Source: an uncultured Flavobacteriales bacterium (GTDB taxonomy: Bacteria; Bacteroidota; Bacteroidia; Flavobacteriales; Weeksellaceae). Taken from it: 16,817 bases of DNA. The stretch covers positions 1 to 16,817 of the forward strand of contig CALFIE010000081.1 of the NCBI GenBank assembly GCA_937876095.1. The letters are read 5' to 3'. Under the pieces are notes generated by a model that was given only the letters and a program-made list of their open reading frames with translations, ran no database searches and was not told where the DNA came from. The translations under genes were made by a program, and so were the position numbers. This document shows, in pieces, positions 8,736-16,197 of this stretch (position 1 is the first letter of the stretch; every line of letters starts with the position of its first letter).

Positions 8736-9359
8736 CTACTGTTCTTTAATATTTTTGAAATACCAAGATACGGCTTCACCTAGAGAAGAGACATGAAGTT
8801 TTTCATAGATGTGTTTTATGTGCGTGTTTACGGTAGAATAGCTTACACCTAATTTATCGGCTATCATTTTGTAACTCAAGCCTTCTGATAAAAACTTTAA
8901 AACCTCGTTTTCTTTTTGTGTGAGAATTTTTTCTTCGCCTTTTGGTTGGAAATATTCTAAAATTCTTTGTGCTATTGCAGGATTCATAGATGCACCACCT
9001 TCATACACCTCTTCTATAGCTTGCAAAATTCTGCGAGGATTGTCTGATTTCAAAATATATCCACTTGCACCATTAGAAATGCATTTAAAAATTTTTTCGC
9101 TATCATCAAAAGCGGTTTGAATCAATACTTTAATTTGTGGAAATTTAGATTTTATTATTTTCAGACCTTCTATTCCGTCTACTACAGGCATATTAATGTC
9201 CATCAAAACTACATCTGGTTTATAAGTGTTTATATCTAGTTCTGTCATTTCACAACAAGTTGCATCTCCAGTATATTCCATATTTTCACTTAGTGATATA
9301 AGTGATTTCAGACTTTGTAAGCGTTCTGTGTTATCATCATATGCGAAAATCCGGATCAT
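8736..9359 (-). CDS. NarL/LuxR-family response regulator
   Basis: This is a cytoplasmic DNA-binding response regulator of 207 aa. The receiver domain spans residues 1-120, with acidic pair D8-D9, phosphoacceptor D54 in VLMDINMP, switch T82 and conserved K104 in GYILKSD. The LuxR-type helix-turn-helix spans about 144-205 (LTQKENEVLKFLSEGLSYKMIADKLGVSYSTVNTHIKHIYEKL). It starts at an ATG 117 bases after the histidine kinase stop codon, and it is the evident partner of that kinase because both are of the HisKA_3/NarL class. It probably also has its own promoter in that gap. A terminator follows its stop codon. Likely targets are its own gene and the adjacent secreted-protein operon, based on a shared inverted repeat. 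Confidence 0.96.
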   Translation of the reverse strand: MIRIFAYDDNTERLQSLKSLISLSENMEYTGDATCCEMTELDINTYKPDVVLMDINMPVVDGIEGLKIIKSKFPQIKVLIQTAFDDSEKIFKCISNGASGYILKSDNPRRILQAIEEVYEGGASMNPAIAQRILEYFQPKGEEKILTQKENEVLKFLSEGLSYKMIADKLGVSYSTVNTHIKHIYEKLHVSSLGEAVSWYFKNIKEQ

Positions 9360-9417
9360 TTTTTTTATTTTTAGGAAAAACTTTGCCTTAGAACAATTTT
9401 TTTTGAAAAAACCATAA

Positions 9418-9425
9418 CAAAGCTA
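9418..9425 (-). promoter_or_regulatory. Second -7-like element before the response regulator
   Basis: On the minus strand TAGCTTTG is a perfect match to TAnnTTTG and lies 58 bases before the response regulator ATG. No TTG is found at the usual -33 distance. It could be an alternative promoter to the element at 9456-9463, or a chance match in AT-rich DNA. Confidence 0.3.
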
Positions 9426-9455
9426 AAAACATTTGAGTTATTAGTTTCTACTAGA

Positions 9456-9463
9456 CAAATGTA
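9456..9463 (-). promoter_or_regulatory. -7 promoter element for the response regulator gene
   Basis: On the minus strand TACATTTG is a perfect match to the Bacteroidota -7 consensus TAnnTTTG, in the 117-base gap between the kinase and regulator genes. The -33 position reads AAC instead of TTG and abuts the palindrome at 9484-9505, which suggests dependence on an activator bound there. The leader to the ATG would be about 90 bases. Confidence 0.5.
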
Positions 9464-9476
9464 TATTGTTTTGCGA

Positions 9477-12476
9477 TTATTTGTTATCCCTAATATTAGG
9501 GATAAGAATTTTTATCTGTGTCCCATTGATTGCAGTAATTTCAAAATTTCCGTGAATTTCTAGAGCTCTTTTTTTCATATTTTCTAATCCATGCCCTTTT
9601 TGTGGTTGATTTTGGAAACCAATTCCATTGTCGGAAATTTCTACCAAATAATTATTTTGTATTTTTTTAATAATGATGTTAATTTCTGTTGCTTTGCTAT
9701 ATTTTGCAGCATTGTTTAGGGCTTCTTTGGTAATGAGTACAATGTTTTTACGCACGGTGAAATCGGTAATTTCGGTATTGATGCTTTCATCTATTTCTAT
9801 ATGATAATTGATGTTGCTATTCCCCAAAATTTCATTGGCAAAATTCCGAATTCTGGTACTCATAGACATAAACTCGTCTTTACCTGGTTTTAGGCTCCAA
9901 ACAATATCGCCCATGTTTTCAGAAATTTTATGAGATTGACTCTCTATTTTTTCTAAAATTTTGTATGTTTCTTCGGGATTTTTTTTCATCAGTTTAGAAG
10001 CTATCATACTATTGATTTGTAAACTACTAAGTGTGGCTCCCAAATCATCATGCAAATCTGCAGTAATCTTATTTCTCTGTTCTTCTAGTGCCAGTTTTTG
10101 TCTGAAGAACGCTTGTTGTTTCAGGTAGCTGTACCTTCCATATAAACCAATTATTGCACTTAAAAAAAGTGAACCAACTAAAAGCCAAAAGAAAATATTC
10201 TTGTAAAAAGCCTTACTAATGCTGATTTCTAATTTCTTAAAATTAGAAAACACACCAGAATATTTATCATACATTGCAAATTCTATGGTGTAATCTCCTG
10301 CTTCTAGACTATTAAATCGTAGTGATTGTTTTGGCAAAATCTCAATCCATCGGTTTTCTTGGTTGGTAATTTTGTAGTATAGTTTTCGTTGTTTCCCGAA
10401 TTCTAAATCCTTGATGTAGGCTTTTATGATGAGGTTGTTTTCATTCGTTTTCAGATGCAGTTTTTTTATTTGGTTGTAGCCAATTTCTGTTGATAATCTT
10501 TGGCTATTAATCAAAATTTCATCAATATAAATTGCTGGTAGATAATGGGAGTCTAATTTCAGGGGTGGTTTTATAAAATTAAAACCATTTACACCACCAA
10601 AATATAAAGTACCATCAGAAGTTTTGCAAAAAGCGCGGTTGTTGAAATCCCAATGTTGTATCCCATCTTCTTTATCAAAATTTGCGATGCGGTAAGTTTT
10701 CTTATCTATAGAACTCATTCCTTTTTGGTGACTGCACCAAGCATTTCCATCATTATCAATCAGGATTCCATAAATATACGTTCCAGCCAAACCATTATTG
10801 GAATCGAATTTTTTTAAATATTTAAAATTTTGATCCAACAAAAAAACACCTTGGTTGGTTCCTACCCAAAATTGATGTGTTTTTTCATCTTCTTGCAGAT
10901 AAAATGATTGTACATTAGGCAGGATTTTTTGTAAAATAGTCACCGATTTGTCAGGATTAATCTTGGCCAAAATCATATCACCATTTAGAAAACTAATAGC
11001 TATTCTGTTCTCTGAAATTTTATTAATGAAAAAAGTGTTTTCATCAGGAAGACTATTTATCTTTTCAATGGACTTTTTTCTGGGATTTAGCCAAAAAATC
11101 CCATTAGAAAAAGACATCATTGGTGGGAAATTTTGAAAAACAGCCAAAGATTGAAACCGATAATTTCCTTTATTATTTTGCTGAAAAATTGAGGTTTCTT
11201 TGCCAGATGAATCCAAAAATTTTATTTCATAAGAGTTTAATTTATCACAACACATCCAAGTTCCTTTTTGGTAAGGATCATAATAAGATCGCACATTTTC
11301 GAACTTATGATATTCTAAGTTTGGCAAATTTTTTAGCAGGTTATTTTTTGCATTATGACTTATATTTTGGTTAATCAGGGCATTTCCATCTGGTAATTCT
11401 GAGATGCTGTTTACACCCATACTTTTCAGGGTGTTTTTACCTTTTCCTACAATTTCTTCGGTCCCGTGCAAAATTTTCCCTTTGAAATTAATTATTACTT
11501 GTCCAACTCCATCATTGCAAAACCATAATCTGCCTATTTTGTCAAACTCGATTGAGTTAGCCCTTTGATAATTATTAAAAACAAAACTGGTTTTTTGTAA
11601 TTCATTTATTAAAATCAATTTGTAATTAATTTTAATTGTCATTATATTTTGATATTTCGCAATATTCGCTACAAAATTTAGTTTTTCACCTCCAATTTCA
11701 GTGGTTTCTGTTTTGGTAGAATTATTTAGGTTGAAACTGATGAATTTCCCCGAAGTTCCTACATAAAGGAGGTTTTTTTCTCGGTCATAAAAAGAAGAAT
11801 AAACAGGTTCATTTAAATTTTTATAAAATAAAGTGCTTTTACCTGTTTTTTTATGATAAATAACGATTTCGTATCTGCCAAAAAACCACAGGTCCCCTTT
11901 ATTATCAAAAAATGGGAGTTTGGTATAGAAAACCGCTCCATCACTACCATAAACGTGCAGAGAAATCATGGGATCTATTGGTAATTTAGCAACCAATTCA
12001 ACTTTTTTGGTGGTTACATTATAGGTTGCCAATTCATAATCCTCATTATAACACCAGATTTTTCCATCTGCAAAATCAATGGGTATGGCAGTTTTTGTTT
12101 TACTATTTTTGAAAATCGGGATCAGTGTAAATTCATCTTTTACATAATCGTATTGGTACAAACCGCGTATAGAACCTACATACAGATTTTTTTGGTCTTC
12201 TGCAAAACCATAACCTTGTTGCAGTGCAGCACAATTTTTGAAAAAATAATTAAGATTATATACTTTTATATTGTTGCCATCAAATCTATTGAGTGCATCG
12301 TTGCCAGTAATCCACATAAAACCATGTCGATCTTCAAACCGGAAATAATTAGAACCTTGGGATAAACCATCATCTTGTGTGATGGTTTCGGTAGAGAAAG
12401 TATGAATATTTTGAGCTACAAAAAAACTACTCCACAAGAGAAGCCAAATGATATTCAAGATTTTGAAGTGGTGCAT
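9477..12476 (-). CDS. Propeller-type sensor histidine kinase
   Basis: This is a membrane sensor kinase of 999 aa from the ATG at 12476, which gives a signal peptide (residues 1-21, FVA before Q22). A TTG-started form 17 residues longer would begin inside the putative promoter. Residues about 25-640 hold repeated propeller blades of the Reg_prop type (RHGFMWITG, NKGDLWFFG, IGRLWFC, HQFWVGTNQGVF, DGNAWCSHQKGMS, DGTLYFGGVNGF). A Y_Y_Y domain follows at about 676-753 and one transmembrane helix at about 759-780. The HisKA_3 dimerisation helix carries phosphoacceptor H809 (DLHDDLG). The HATPase domain has an N box (EALNNAAKYS, 918-927), a G1 box (DNGIG, 949-953) and a G2 box (GHGLENM, 961-967). 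It has no receiver or AraC domain, so it is not a hybrid HTCS. The separate LuxR-type regulator lies directly downstream. Confidence 0.95.
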   Translation of the reverse strand: MHHFKILNIIWLLLWSSFFVAQNIHTFSTETITQDDGLSQGSNYFRFEDRHGFMWITGNDALNRFDGNNIKVYNLNYFFKNCAALQQGYGFAEDQKNLYVGSIRGLYQYDYVKDEFTLIPIFKNSKTKTAIPIDFADGKIWCYNEDYELATYNVTTKKVELVAKLPIDPMISLHVYGSDGAVFYTKLPFFDNKGDLWFFGRYEIVIYHKKTGKSTLFYKNLNEPVYSSFYDREKNLLYVGTSGKFISFNLNNSTKTETTEIGGEKLNFVANIAKYQNIMTIKINYKLILINELQKTSFVFNNYQRANSIEFDKIGRLWFCNDGVGQVIINFKGKILHGTEEIVGKGKNTLKSMGVNSISELPDGNALINQNISHNAKNNLLKNLPNLEYHKFENVRSYYDPYQKGTWMCCDKLNSYEIKFLDSSGKETSIFQQNNKGNYRFQSLAVFQNFPPMMSFSNGIFWLNPRKKSIEKINSLPDENTFFINKISENRIAISFLNGDMILAKINPDKSVTILQKILPNVQSFYLQEDEKTHQFWVGTNQGVFLLDQNFKYLKKFDSNNGLAGTYIYGILIDNDGNAWCSHQKGMSSIDKKTYRIANFDKEDGIQHWDFNNRAFCKTSDGTLYFGGVNGFNFIKPPLKLDSHYLPAIYIDEILINSQRLSTEIGYNQIKKLHLKTNENNLIIKAYIKDLEFGKQRKLYYKITNQENRWIEILPKQSLRFNSLEAGDYTIEFAMYDKYSGVFSNFKKLEISISKAFYKNIFFWLLVGSLFLSAIIGLYGRYSYLKQQAFFRQKLALEEQRNKITADLHDDLGATLSSLQINSMIASKLMKKNPEETYKILEKIESQSHKISENMGDIVWSLKPGKDEFMSMSTRIRNFANEILGNSNINYHIEIDESINTEITDFTVRKNIVLITKEALNNAAKYSKATEINIIIKKIQNNYLVEISDNGIGFQNQPQKGHGLENMKKRALEIHGNFEITAINGTQIKILIPNIRDNK
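9484..9505. promoter_or_regulatory. 22-bp palindrome, candidate response-regulator operator
   Basis: A perfect palindrome contains ATCCCTA-ATAT-TAGGGAT, which can also be read as TCCCTAA-TA-TTAGGGA, the 7-2-7 layout bound by NarL-type dimers. It overlaps the last codons of the kinase gene and lies just upstream of the regulator's -7 element. It has no T-run on either side, so it is not a terminator. A near copy occurs at 8698-8717 ahead of the secreted-protein operon. The binding role is inferred. Confidence 0.5.
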
Positions 12477-12493
12477 TAGTAGATAGTTTGTAG

Positions 12494-12527
12494 TAAAAGT
12501 AGATTTTTTTTCTGATATCTTTTTCAA
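12494..12527 (-). promoter_or_regulatory. Candidate promoter of the histidine kinase gene
   Basis: On the minus strand a TTG at 12527-12525 is followed after 23 bases by TACTTTTA (12501-12494), which matches TAnnTTTG except for the last base. It ends 17 bases before the ATG at 12476. It lies between the pnp terminator and the kinase gene, which needs its own promoter there. It also argues against the upstream TTG being the start codon. Confidence 0.4.
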
Positions 12528-12545
12528 TTTTTTTTTAATGGAAAT

Positions 12546-12583
12546 AAAAAAAGCAGTTTCGGAATTTCTGAAACTGCTTTTTT
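12546..12583 (-). terminator. Terminator of the lpxK-pnp transcript
   Basis: A 10-bp perfect stem (AAGCAGTTTC at 12551-12560 with GAAACTGCTT at 12570-12579) can extend inward by a few pairs. Seven A residues on the plus strand give a T-run for minus-strand transcripts, and T residues also follow on the plus strand. It lies 18 bases after the pnp stop codon and separates the core lpxK-pnp unit from the kinase gene. Confidence 0.93.
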
Positions 12584-12601
12584 ATAATTTTTATATATTC
12601 A

Positions 12602-13417
12602 TTAATGATAATTCTTTACCAAACCTTTTACCAATTGTATTACATTTGGCATTGCTTTGTTGGCTGCTTGCAACACTTCTTCGTGCGAAACAGCAAAAGC
12701 AATATCTGGACCACCAACATCAGTGATAATAGAGATTCCAAAACAATCCATTCCCATATGTTTGGCTACGATTACTTCTGGTACGGTGCTCATACCTACT
12801 GCATCACCACCAATTGCACGAATCATCCCGTATTCTGCAGGTGTTTCAAAAGTGGGACCTTGCAATGCGACATAGCAACCTTGGTGTACTTTGATTTCTA
12901 AATTTTTGGCAATTTCTTGCGCGGTAGCAATCATTTTTTTGTGGTAAGGTTCACTCATATCCACAAATCTGGGGCCGAGTTCATCTATATTTTTTCCACG
13001 AAGTGGATGTTCTGGCATCATATTGATGTGGTCATCTATGATCATAATATCTGCCACTCTGAAATTGGGGTTTACACCACCTGAAGCATTAGAAACAATC
13101 AGATTCTGGATTCCTAATAATTTGAAAACACGAATCGGGAACACTACTGTTTTGATGTCGTGACCTTCGTAGTAGTGAAATCTACCACTCATCATCAAAA
13201 CTTTTTTGCCTTCCAAAATCCCGTAAATTAATTTTCCACCGTGTCCAACTACTGTTGTTTGCGGAAAATTGGGAATATCATGATATTCCAAAACGTGAAT
13301 AGCTTCTACCTCGTTTTGCAGTTTTCCCAAGCCTGAACCTAAAATAATAGCAAAATCTGGAGTGTCTTGTATAATATTTTTTATGTATGCTGCTGTTTCC
13401 TTAATTTTTTCTAACAT
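12602..13417 (-). CDS. Purine nucleoside phosphorylase (PNP I, trimeric type)
   Basis: This cytoplasmic enzyme of purine salvage splits purine nucleosides with phosphate to free base and (deoxy)ribose-1-phosphate. The 271-aa length fits the trimeric PNP/MTAP family. Visible motifs are the phosphate loop ILGSGLG (S28), GHGG (H59), SGRFHYYEG (R79, H81), NASGG (110-114), base-binding E191 in LQGPTFETPAE, and GMSTVPEV (M209, S210). The base-site position that is Asn in human PNP (ITN) is Asp here (D233 in SIITDVGG), which could widen base specificity towards 6-amino purines as in MTAP. The start codon lies inside the end of lpxK (17-base overlap), so the two genes are translationally coupled. A terminator follows. 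I assign no gene symbol because names vary between lineages (punA, deoD, pnp). Confidence 0.96.
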   Translation of the reverse strand: MLEKIKETAAYIKNIIQDTPDFAIILGSGLGKLQNEVEAIHVLEYHDIPNFPQTTVVGHGGKLIYGILEGKKVLMMSGRFHYYEGHDIKTVVFPIRVFKLLGIQNLIVSNASGGVNPNFRVADIMIIDDHINMMPEHPLRGKNIDELGPRFVDMSEPYHKKMIATAQEIAKNLEIKVHQGCYVALQGPTFETPAEYGMIRAIGGDAVGMSTVPEVIVAKHMGMDCFGISIITDVGGPDIAFAVSHEEVLQAANKAMPNVIQLVKGLVKNYH

Positions 13418-14432
13418 AATCCAAAATTAGTTGGTTGAATTTTTCTTTGTTTTCAATTTCTACATTGATTGGCAAATAAAATAATTTATCGCTCAAATAA
13501 TCATAACTTTTCAGCCTAACATAATCTTTTTCGGTGGTTAGAATTATTTTGTATTCTCCCATTTTTTTGTATTCTTTCGCAATTTGCTCCACATCATTTT
13601 GAGTAAAAGAATGGTGGTCTTTGTAGTTGAGATGTTTTACTCTTGGTGCAAATTTTTTGACATGCTCTACAAATAGGGTAGAATTTGCGATACCAGTAAT
13701 TAGTAGCACATCATAGTATGCTAGATTATTGTCAGGTAATTTGCGATTTAGATCACTACAGAAAATTTCTTCATCATAATTAATTTTAGAGAAAAATACT
13801 TTTTGGTTAGATTTTGGTCTAATTCTAGAGAGGTAGTATTGTTTTTTTTCTTCCGTCAGATTTTCAGGACATTTTGTAACAACTATTATGTCTGCTCGTA
13901 TTGTACCACTTCTACTTTCTCGTAAATCACCTGCAGGTAAAAGAAAATCTTTAAAATAAGGATCATGATAATCAGTTAATAGTATATTGAATCCTGGTTT
14001 TATAGCACGATGTTGGTAACTGTCATCTAAAACCATTACATCTAGAGACATGTCTTCAATCATTTTTTTTGCACCTGCAACTCGGTCTTCGCAAACACCA
14101 ATCACAAATCTATTTTTGAATCTCTCAAACAATTGCATTGCTTCATCTCCTACCGTTTTGTAGTTACTGTTGTAATTTGCAATTAAATAACCTTTGGTCA
14201 TTCTACCGTAACCTCTAGACAAAACTCCTGTTCTGTAATTCTTAGATAAATAATCTGCCAAATACATTACCATAGGTGATTTTCCGCTACCACCAACAGA
14301 CAAATTACCGACACCTATAATTGGTGTTCTAAATTTCGTAGAAGAGAGAATTCCCCAATTATAGAGCAGGTTTCGGATTGCCGTTACCAAATGATAAATC
14401 AAGGAAAAAGGATAGAGATACCATCTTTTCAT
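13401..14432 (-). CDS. lpxK: Tetraacyldisaccharide 4'-kinase
   Basis: This enzyme phosphorylates the 4' position of the tetraacyldisaccharide 1-phosphate precursor in lipid A synthesis, at the inner face of the cytoplasmic membrane. From the ATG at 14432 the protein has 343 aa; a TTG three codons earlier is less likely. The N terminus (YPFSLIYHLVTAIRNLLYNWG) is the hydrophobic membrane-associating helix. The P-loop GNLSVGGSGKSP spans 42-53 with K51. RGYGR is at 73-77. The conserved DDGFQH motif reads DDSYQH here (136-141), keeping both Asp residues and the His. DLRESRSG follows the LLPAG segment. It is divergent from yicC and its last 17 bases overlap the nucleoside phosphorylase gene. Confidence 0.97.
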   Translation of the reverse strand: MKRWYLYPFSLIYHLVTAIRNLLYNWGILSSTKFRTPIIGVGNLSVGGSGKSPMVMYLADYLSKNYRTGVLSRGYGRMTKGYLIANYNSNYKTVGDEAMQLFERFKNRFVIGVCEDRVAGAKKMIEDMSLDVMVLDDSYQHRAIKPGFNILLTDYHDPYFKDFLLPAGDLRESRSGTIRADIIVVTKCPENLTEEKKQYYLSRIRPKSNQKVFFSKINYDEEIFCSDLNRKLPDNNLAYYDVLLITGIANSTLFVEHVKKFAPRVKHLNYKDHHSFTQNDVEQIAKEYKKMGEYKIILTTEKDYVRLKSYDYLSDKLFYLPINVEIENKEKFNQLILDYVRKN

Positions 14433-14552
14433 AAGCGGCAAATTTACAAATTTTATTCGTCATGATGTACAGGAAAATCTTCCTTTTTTTTAGAAAAAGA
14501 ACCTTCAAAAATATACCTATAACTTATTATGCAGTGTATCAATCATATTTTT

Positions 14553-14560
14553 TATCTTTG
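14553..14560 (+). promoter_or_regulatory. -7 promoter element for yicC
   Basis: TATCTTTG is a perfect match to the Bacteroidota -7 consensus TAnnTTTG and lies 19 bases before the yicC ATG at 14580, in the divergent lpxK-yicC gap. No -33 TTG is seen at standard spacing. Transcription from here would exclude the in-frame ATG at 14529 as the start. Confidence 0.5.
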
Positions 14561-14579
14561 TGTATATTTTATAAGTAGT

Positions 14580-15437
14580 ATGATTTTATCTATGACTGGC
14601 TTCGGTAGAGCCGAAGGAAATTTTGAAAACAAAAAACTGAGCGTAGATCTGAAATCGCTCAACTCCAAATCATTTGATTTAAACTCCAAAATCCCTCTCA
14701 AATACCGTGAAAAAGAATTTGAAATTAGGAAAATTTTGAATGACCAACTTCTACGTGGGAAAGTAGATTGCTACATCAATTGCGAAAATTTGGCGGCTTC
14801 AGATGAGGTGAAAATCAATCAGGATTTGGTAAAATCGTACATGCAGCAGTTGCGAAGCGTGGCTGCAGATGCTCCCGATTTTGAGTACCTGAAAATGGCA
14901 GTCAGATTGCCCGATGCAATTACAGCCAATTCAGACGGAATCTCAGATTCAGAATGGAATTTCCTACATACACTGCTTTTAGAAGCAGTCGCAAATTTTA
15001 AAGAATTTAGGAAAACCGAAGGCAAAAATTTGCAAAACGTGATTCAACAGAACATCGCAAATATCGCAGAATATTTACTTGCAATCACTCCTTTTGAAGA
15101 AGAAAGAATGATTACCCTTAAAGAAAAATACAAAAACGCTCTGCAAGATTTTGATAGTATAGATGAAACCAGATTTTATCAAGAAATCACTTATTACATA
15201 GAAAAATTAGACATTTCTGAAGAAAAAGTTCGTTTGGAGCAACATCTGAAATATTTCAACGAAGTCATGGAAAATGAAGATTTCAACGGGAAAAAATTAG
15301 GATTCATCTCACAAGAAATCGGCAGAGAAATCAACACACTTGGTTCCAAAGCCAACCATCACGAAATCCAAAAATTAGTAGTGATGATGAAAGACGAACT
15401 AGAGAAAATAAAGGAACAGACTTTAAATATTTTGTAA
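14580..15437 (+). CDS. yicC: YicC-family endoribonuclease
   Basis: This is a cytoplasmic protein of 285 aa, close to the length of E. coli YicC (about 287), an endoribonuclease implicated in RNA turnover. The ATG at 14580 is chosen because it gives the signature N terminus MILSMTGFGRAEG. An ATG 17 codons upstream would add a hydrophobic stretch absent from the family and would precede the -7 element. The C terminus (237-285) carries the DUF1732 signature GKKLGFISQEIGREINTLGS followed by KANHHEIQKLVVMMKDELEKIKEQ, with the conserved Glu, Arg and His residues. The middle is helical and charged. It is the first gene of a yicC-gmk unit, with 84 bases to gmk, a common neighbourhood for this family. 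Confidence 0.95.
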   Translation: MILSMTGFGRAEGNFENKKLSVDLKSLNSKSFDLNSKIPLKYREKEFEIRKILNDQLLRGKVDCYINCENLAASDEVKINQDLVKSYMQQLRSVAADAPDFEYLKMAVRLPDAITANSDGISDSEWNFLHTLLLEAVANFKEFRKTEGKNLQNVIQQNIANIAEYLLAITPFEEERMITLKEKYKNALQDFDSIDETRFYQEITYYIEKLDISEEKVRLEQHLKYFNEVMENEDFNGKKLGFISQEIGREINTLGSKANHHEIQKLVVMMKDELEKIKEQTLNIL

Positions 15438-15521
15438 AAACACATAATAAGACTCAAGGAAATTACTTTTTTAATCATTTTTTTAAATTTCAACGAAAAT
15501 CTCGAAACACGCATCTCTGAA

Positions 15522-16082
15522 ATGAACAAAGTCATCATATTCTCTGCACCATCAGGAAGTGGAAAAACCACCTTAGTAAAACACTGTTTAGCGAAATTCC
15601 CAGAACTGAAATTTTCGGTTTCTTGTACCACAAGACAAGTTCGGGGGACTGAACAAAACGGAGTAGATTATCATTTTATTTCTCCAGATGAATTTCGCCA
15701 AAGAATTGCAGAAAACGCCTTTGTAGAATATGAGGAAGTCTATACCGATAAATATTACGGAACGCTGAAATCCGAAGTCGAAAGAATTTGGAATGATGGT
15801 AAAGTCGTGATTTTCGATGTAGATGTAGTTGGAGCAACCAATCTCAAGAAAATTTTTGGTGAAAACGCACTATCTATTTTCATTGCACCTCCTTCTATAG
15901 ACGAATTGGAACGGAGATTGATTTCTCGTGGTACAGATGATGCAGAAACCATCAAAACCCGAGTTGCAAAAGCAAAAAAAGAGATGGATTTTGCTGGCGA
16001 ATCCGACCAAATTATTATAAATGATGATTTAGATAAAGCAAAATTGGAAATTGAACGAATAGTTGAAAAATTCATAATTTAG
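15522..16082 (+). CDS. gmk: Guanylate kinase
   Basis: This enzyme phosphorylates GMP (and dGMP) to GDP with ATP in the cytoplasm. It is 186 aa, slightly shorter than E. coli Gmk. The P-loop APSGSGKTT spans 9-17 (K15). The GMP-binding segment is SVSCTTRQVRGTEQNGVDYHF (32-52, with S34, R38, R41, E44 and Y50), followed by EYEEVYTDKYYG (69-80). The Walker B-like strand reads VIFDVDVVGA (96-105). The lid includes RLISRGTDDAETIKTRVAKA. It begins at an ATG 84 bases after yicC on the same strand and is probably cotranscribed with it. A 115-base gap separates it from nadA. Confidence 0.98.
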   Translation: MNKVIIFSAPSGSGKTTLVKHCLAKFPELKFSVSCTTRQVRGTEQNGVDYHFISPDEFRQRIAENAFVEYEEVYTDKYYGTLKSEVERIWNDGKVVIFDVDVVGATNLKKIFGENALSIFIAPPSIDELERRLISRGTDDAETIKTRVAKAKKEMDFAGESDQIIINDDLDKAKLEIERIVEKFII

Positions 16083-16092
16083 AAACCTGAAA

Positions 16093-16108
16093 ACTTTGCA
16101 ACTTTGCA
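16093..16108. repeat. Tandem ACTTTGCA repeat
   Basis: Two exact, adjacent copies of the 8-mer ACTTTGCA lie in the gmk-nadA gap. A related pair of CTTTGCG units follows at about 16167-16182. The spacing near one helical turn could reflect a binding site or a dispersed intergenic repeat remnant. No function can be assigned. Confidence 0.5.
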
Positions 16109-16163
16109 ATTCATCTTTGATGAATCTAGGTATAACTTATAAATAGGATTAAATTTTAAAAAA

Positions 16164-16171
16164 AATCTTTG
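16164..16171 (+). promoter_or_regulatory. Candidate -7 element for nadA
   Basis: AATCTTTG matches five of six fixed positions of TAnnTTTG and ends 26 bases before the nadA ATG. No clear -33 TTG is present. It lies within the CTTTGCG-rich stretch, so the match may be fortuitous. nadA could instead be read through from gmk, as no terminator with a T-run is visible between them. Confidence 0.3.
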
Positions 16172-16197
16172 CGCACTTTGCGTTTTAAATTAAAAAT

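Noticed and set aside
9484..9505. The perfect palindrome read as a terminator of the kinase gene
   Set aside because: No T-run follows it on either strand, and it lies partly inside the kinase coding region; an operator is more likely.
9477..12476. Hybrid two-component (HTCS) polysaccharide sensor
   Set aside because: The protein ends after the HATPase domain, with no receiver or AraC domain, and no SusC/SusD or glycosidase gene lies nearby.
12605..12901. Plus-strand open frames opposite the nucleoside phosphorylase gene
   Set aside because: They are shadows of a clearly conserved enzyme gene and give low-complexity products without family features.
16109..16125. 7-bp hairpin ATTCATC-TTT-GATGAAT after gmk as a terminator
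   Set aside because: The stem is AT-rich and short and is followed by CTAGGTATAA, not a T-run.
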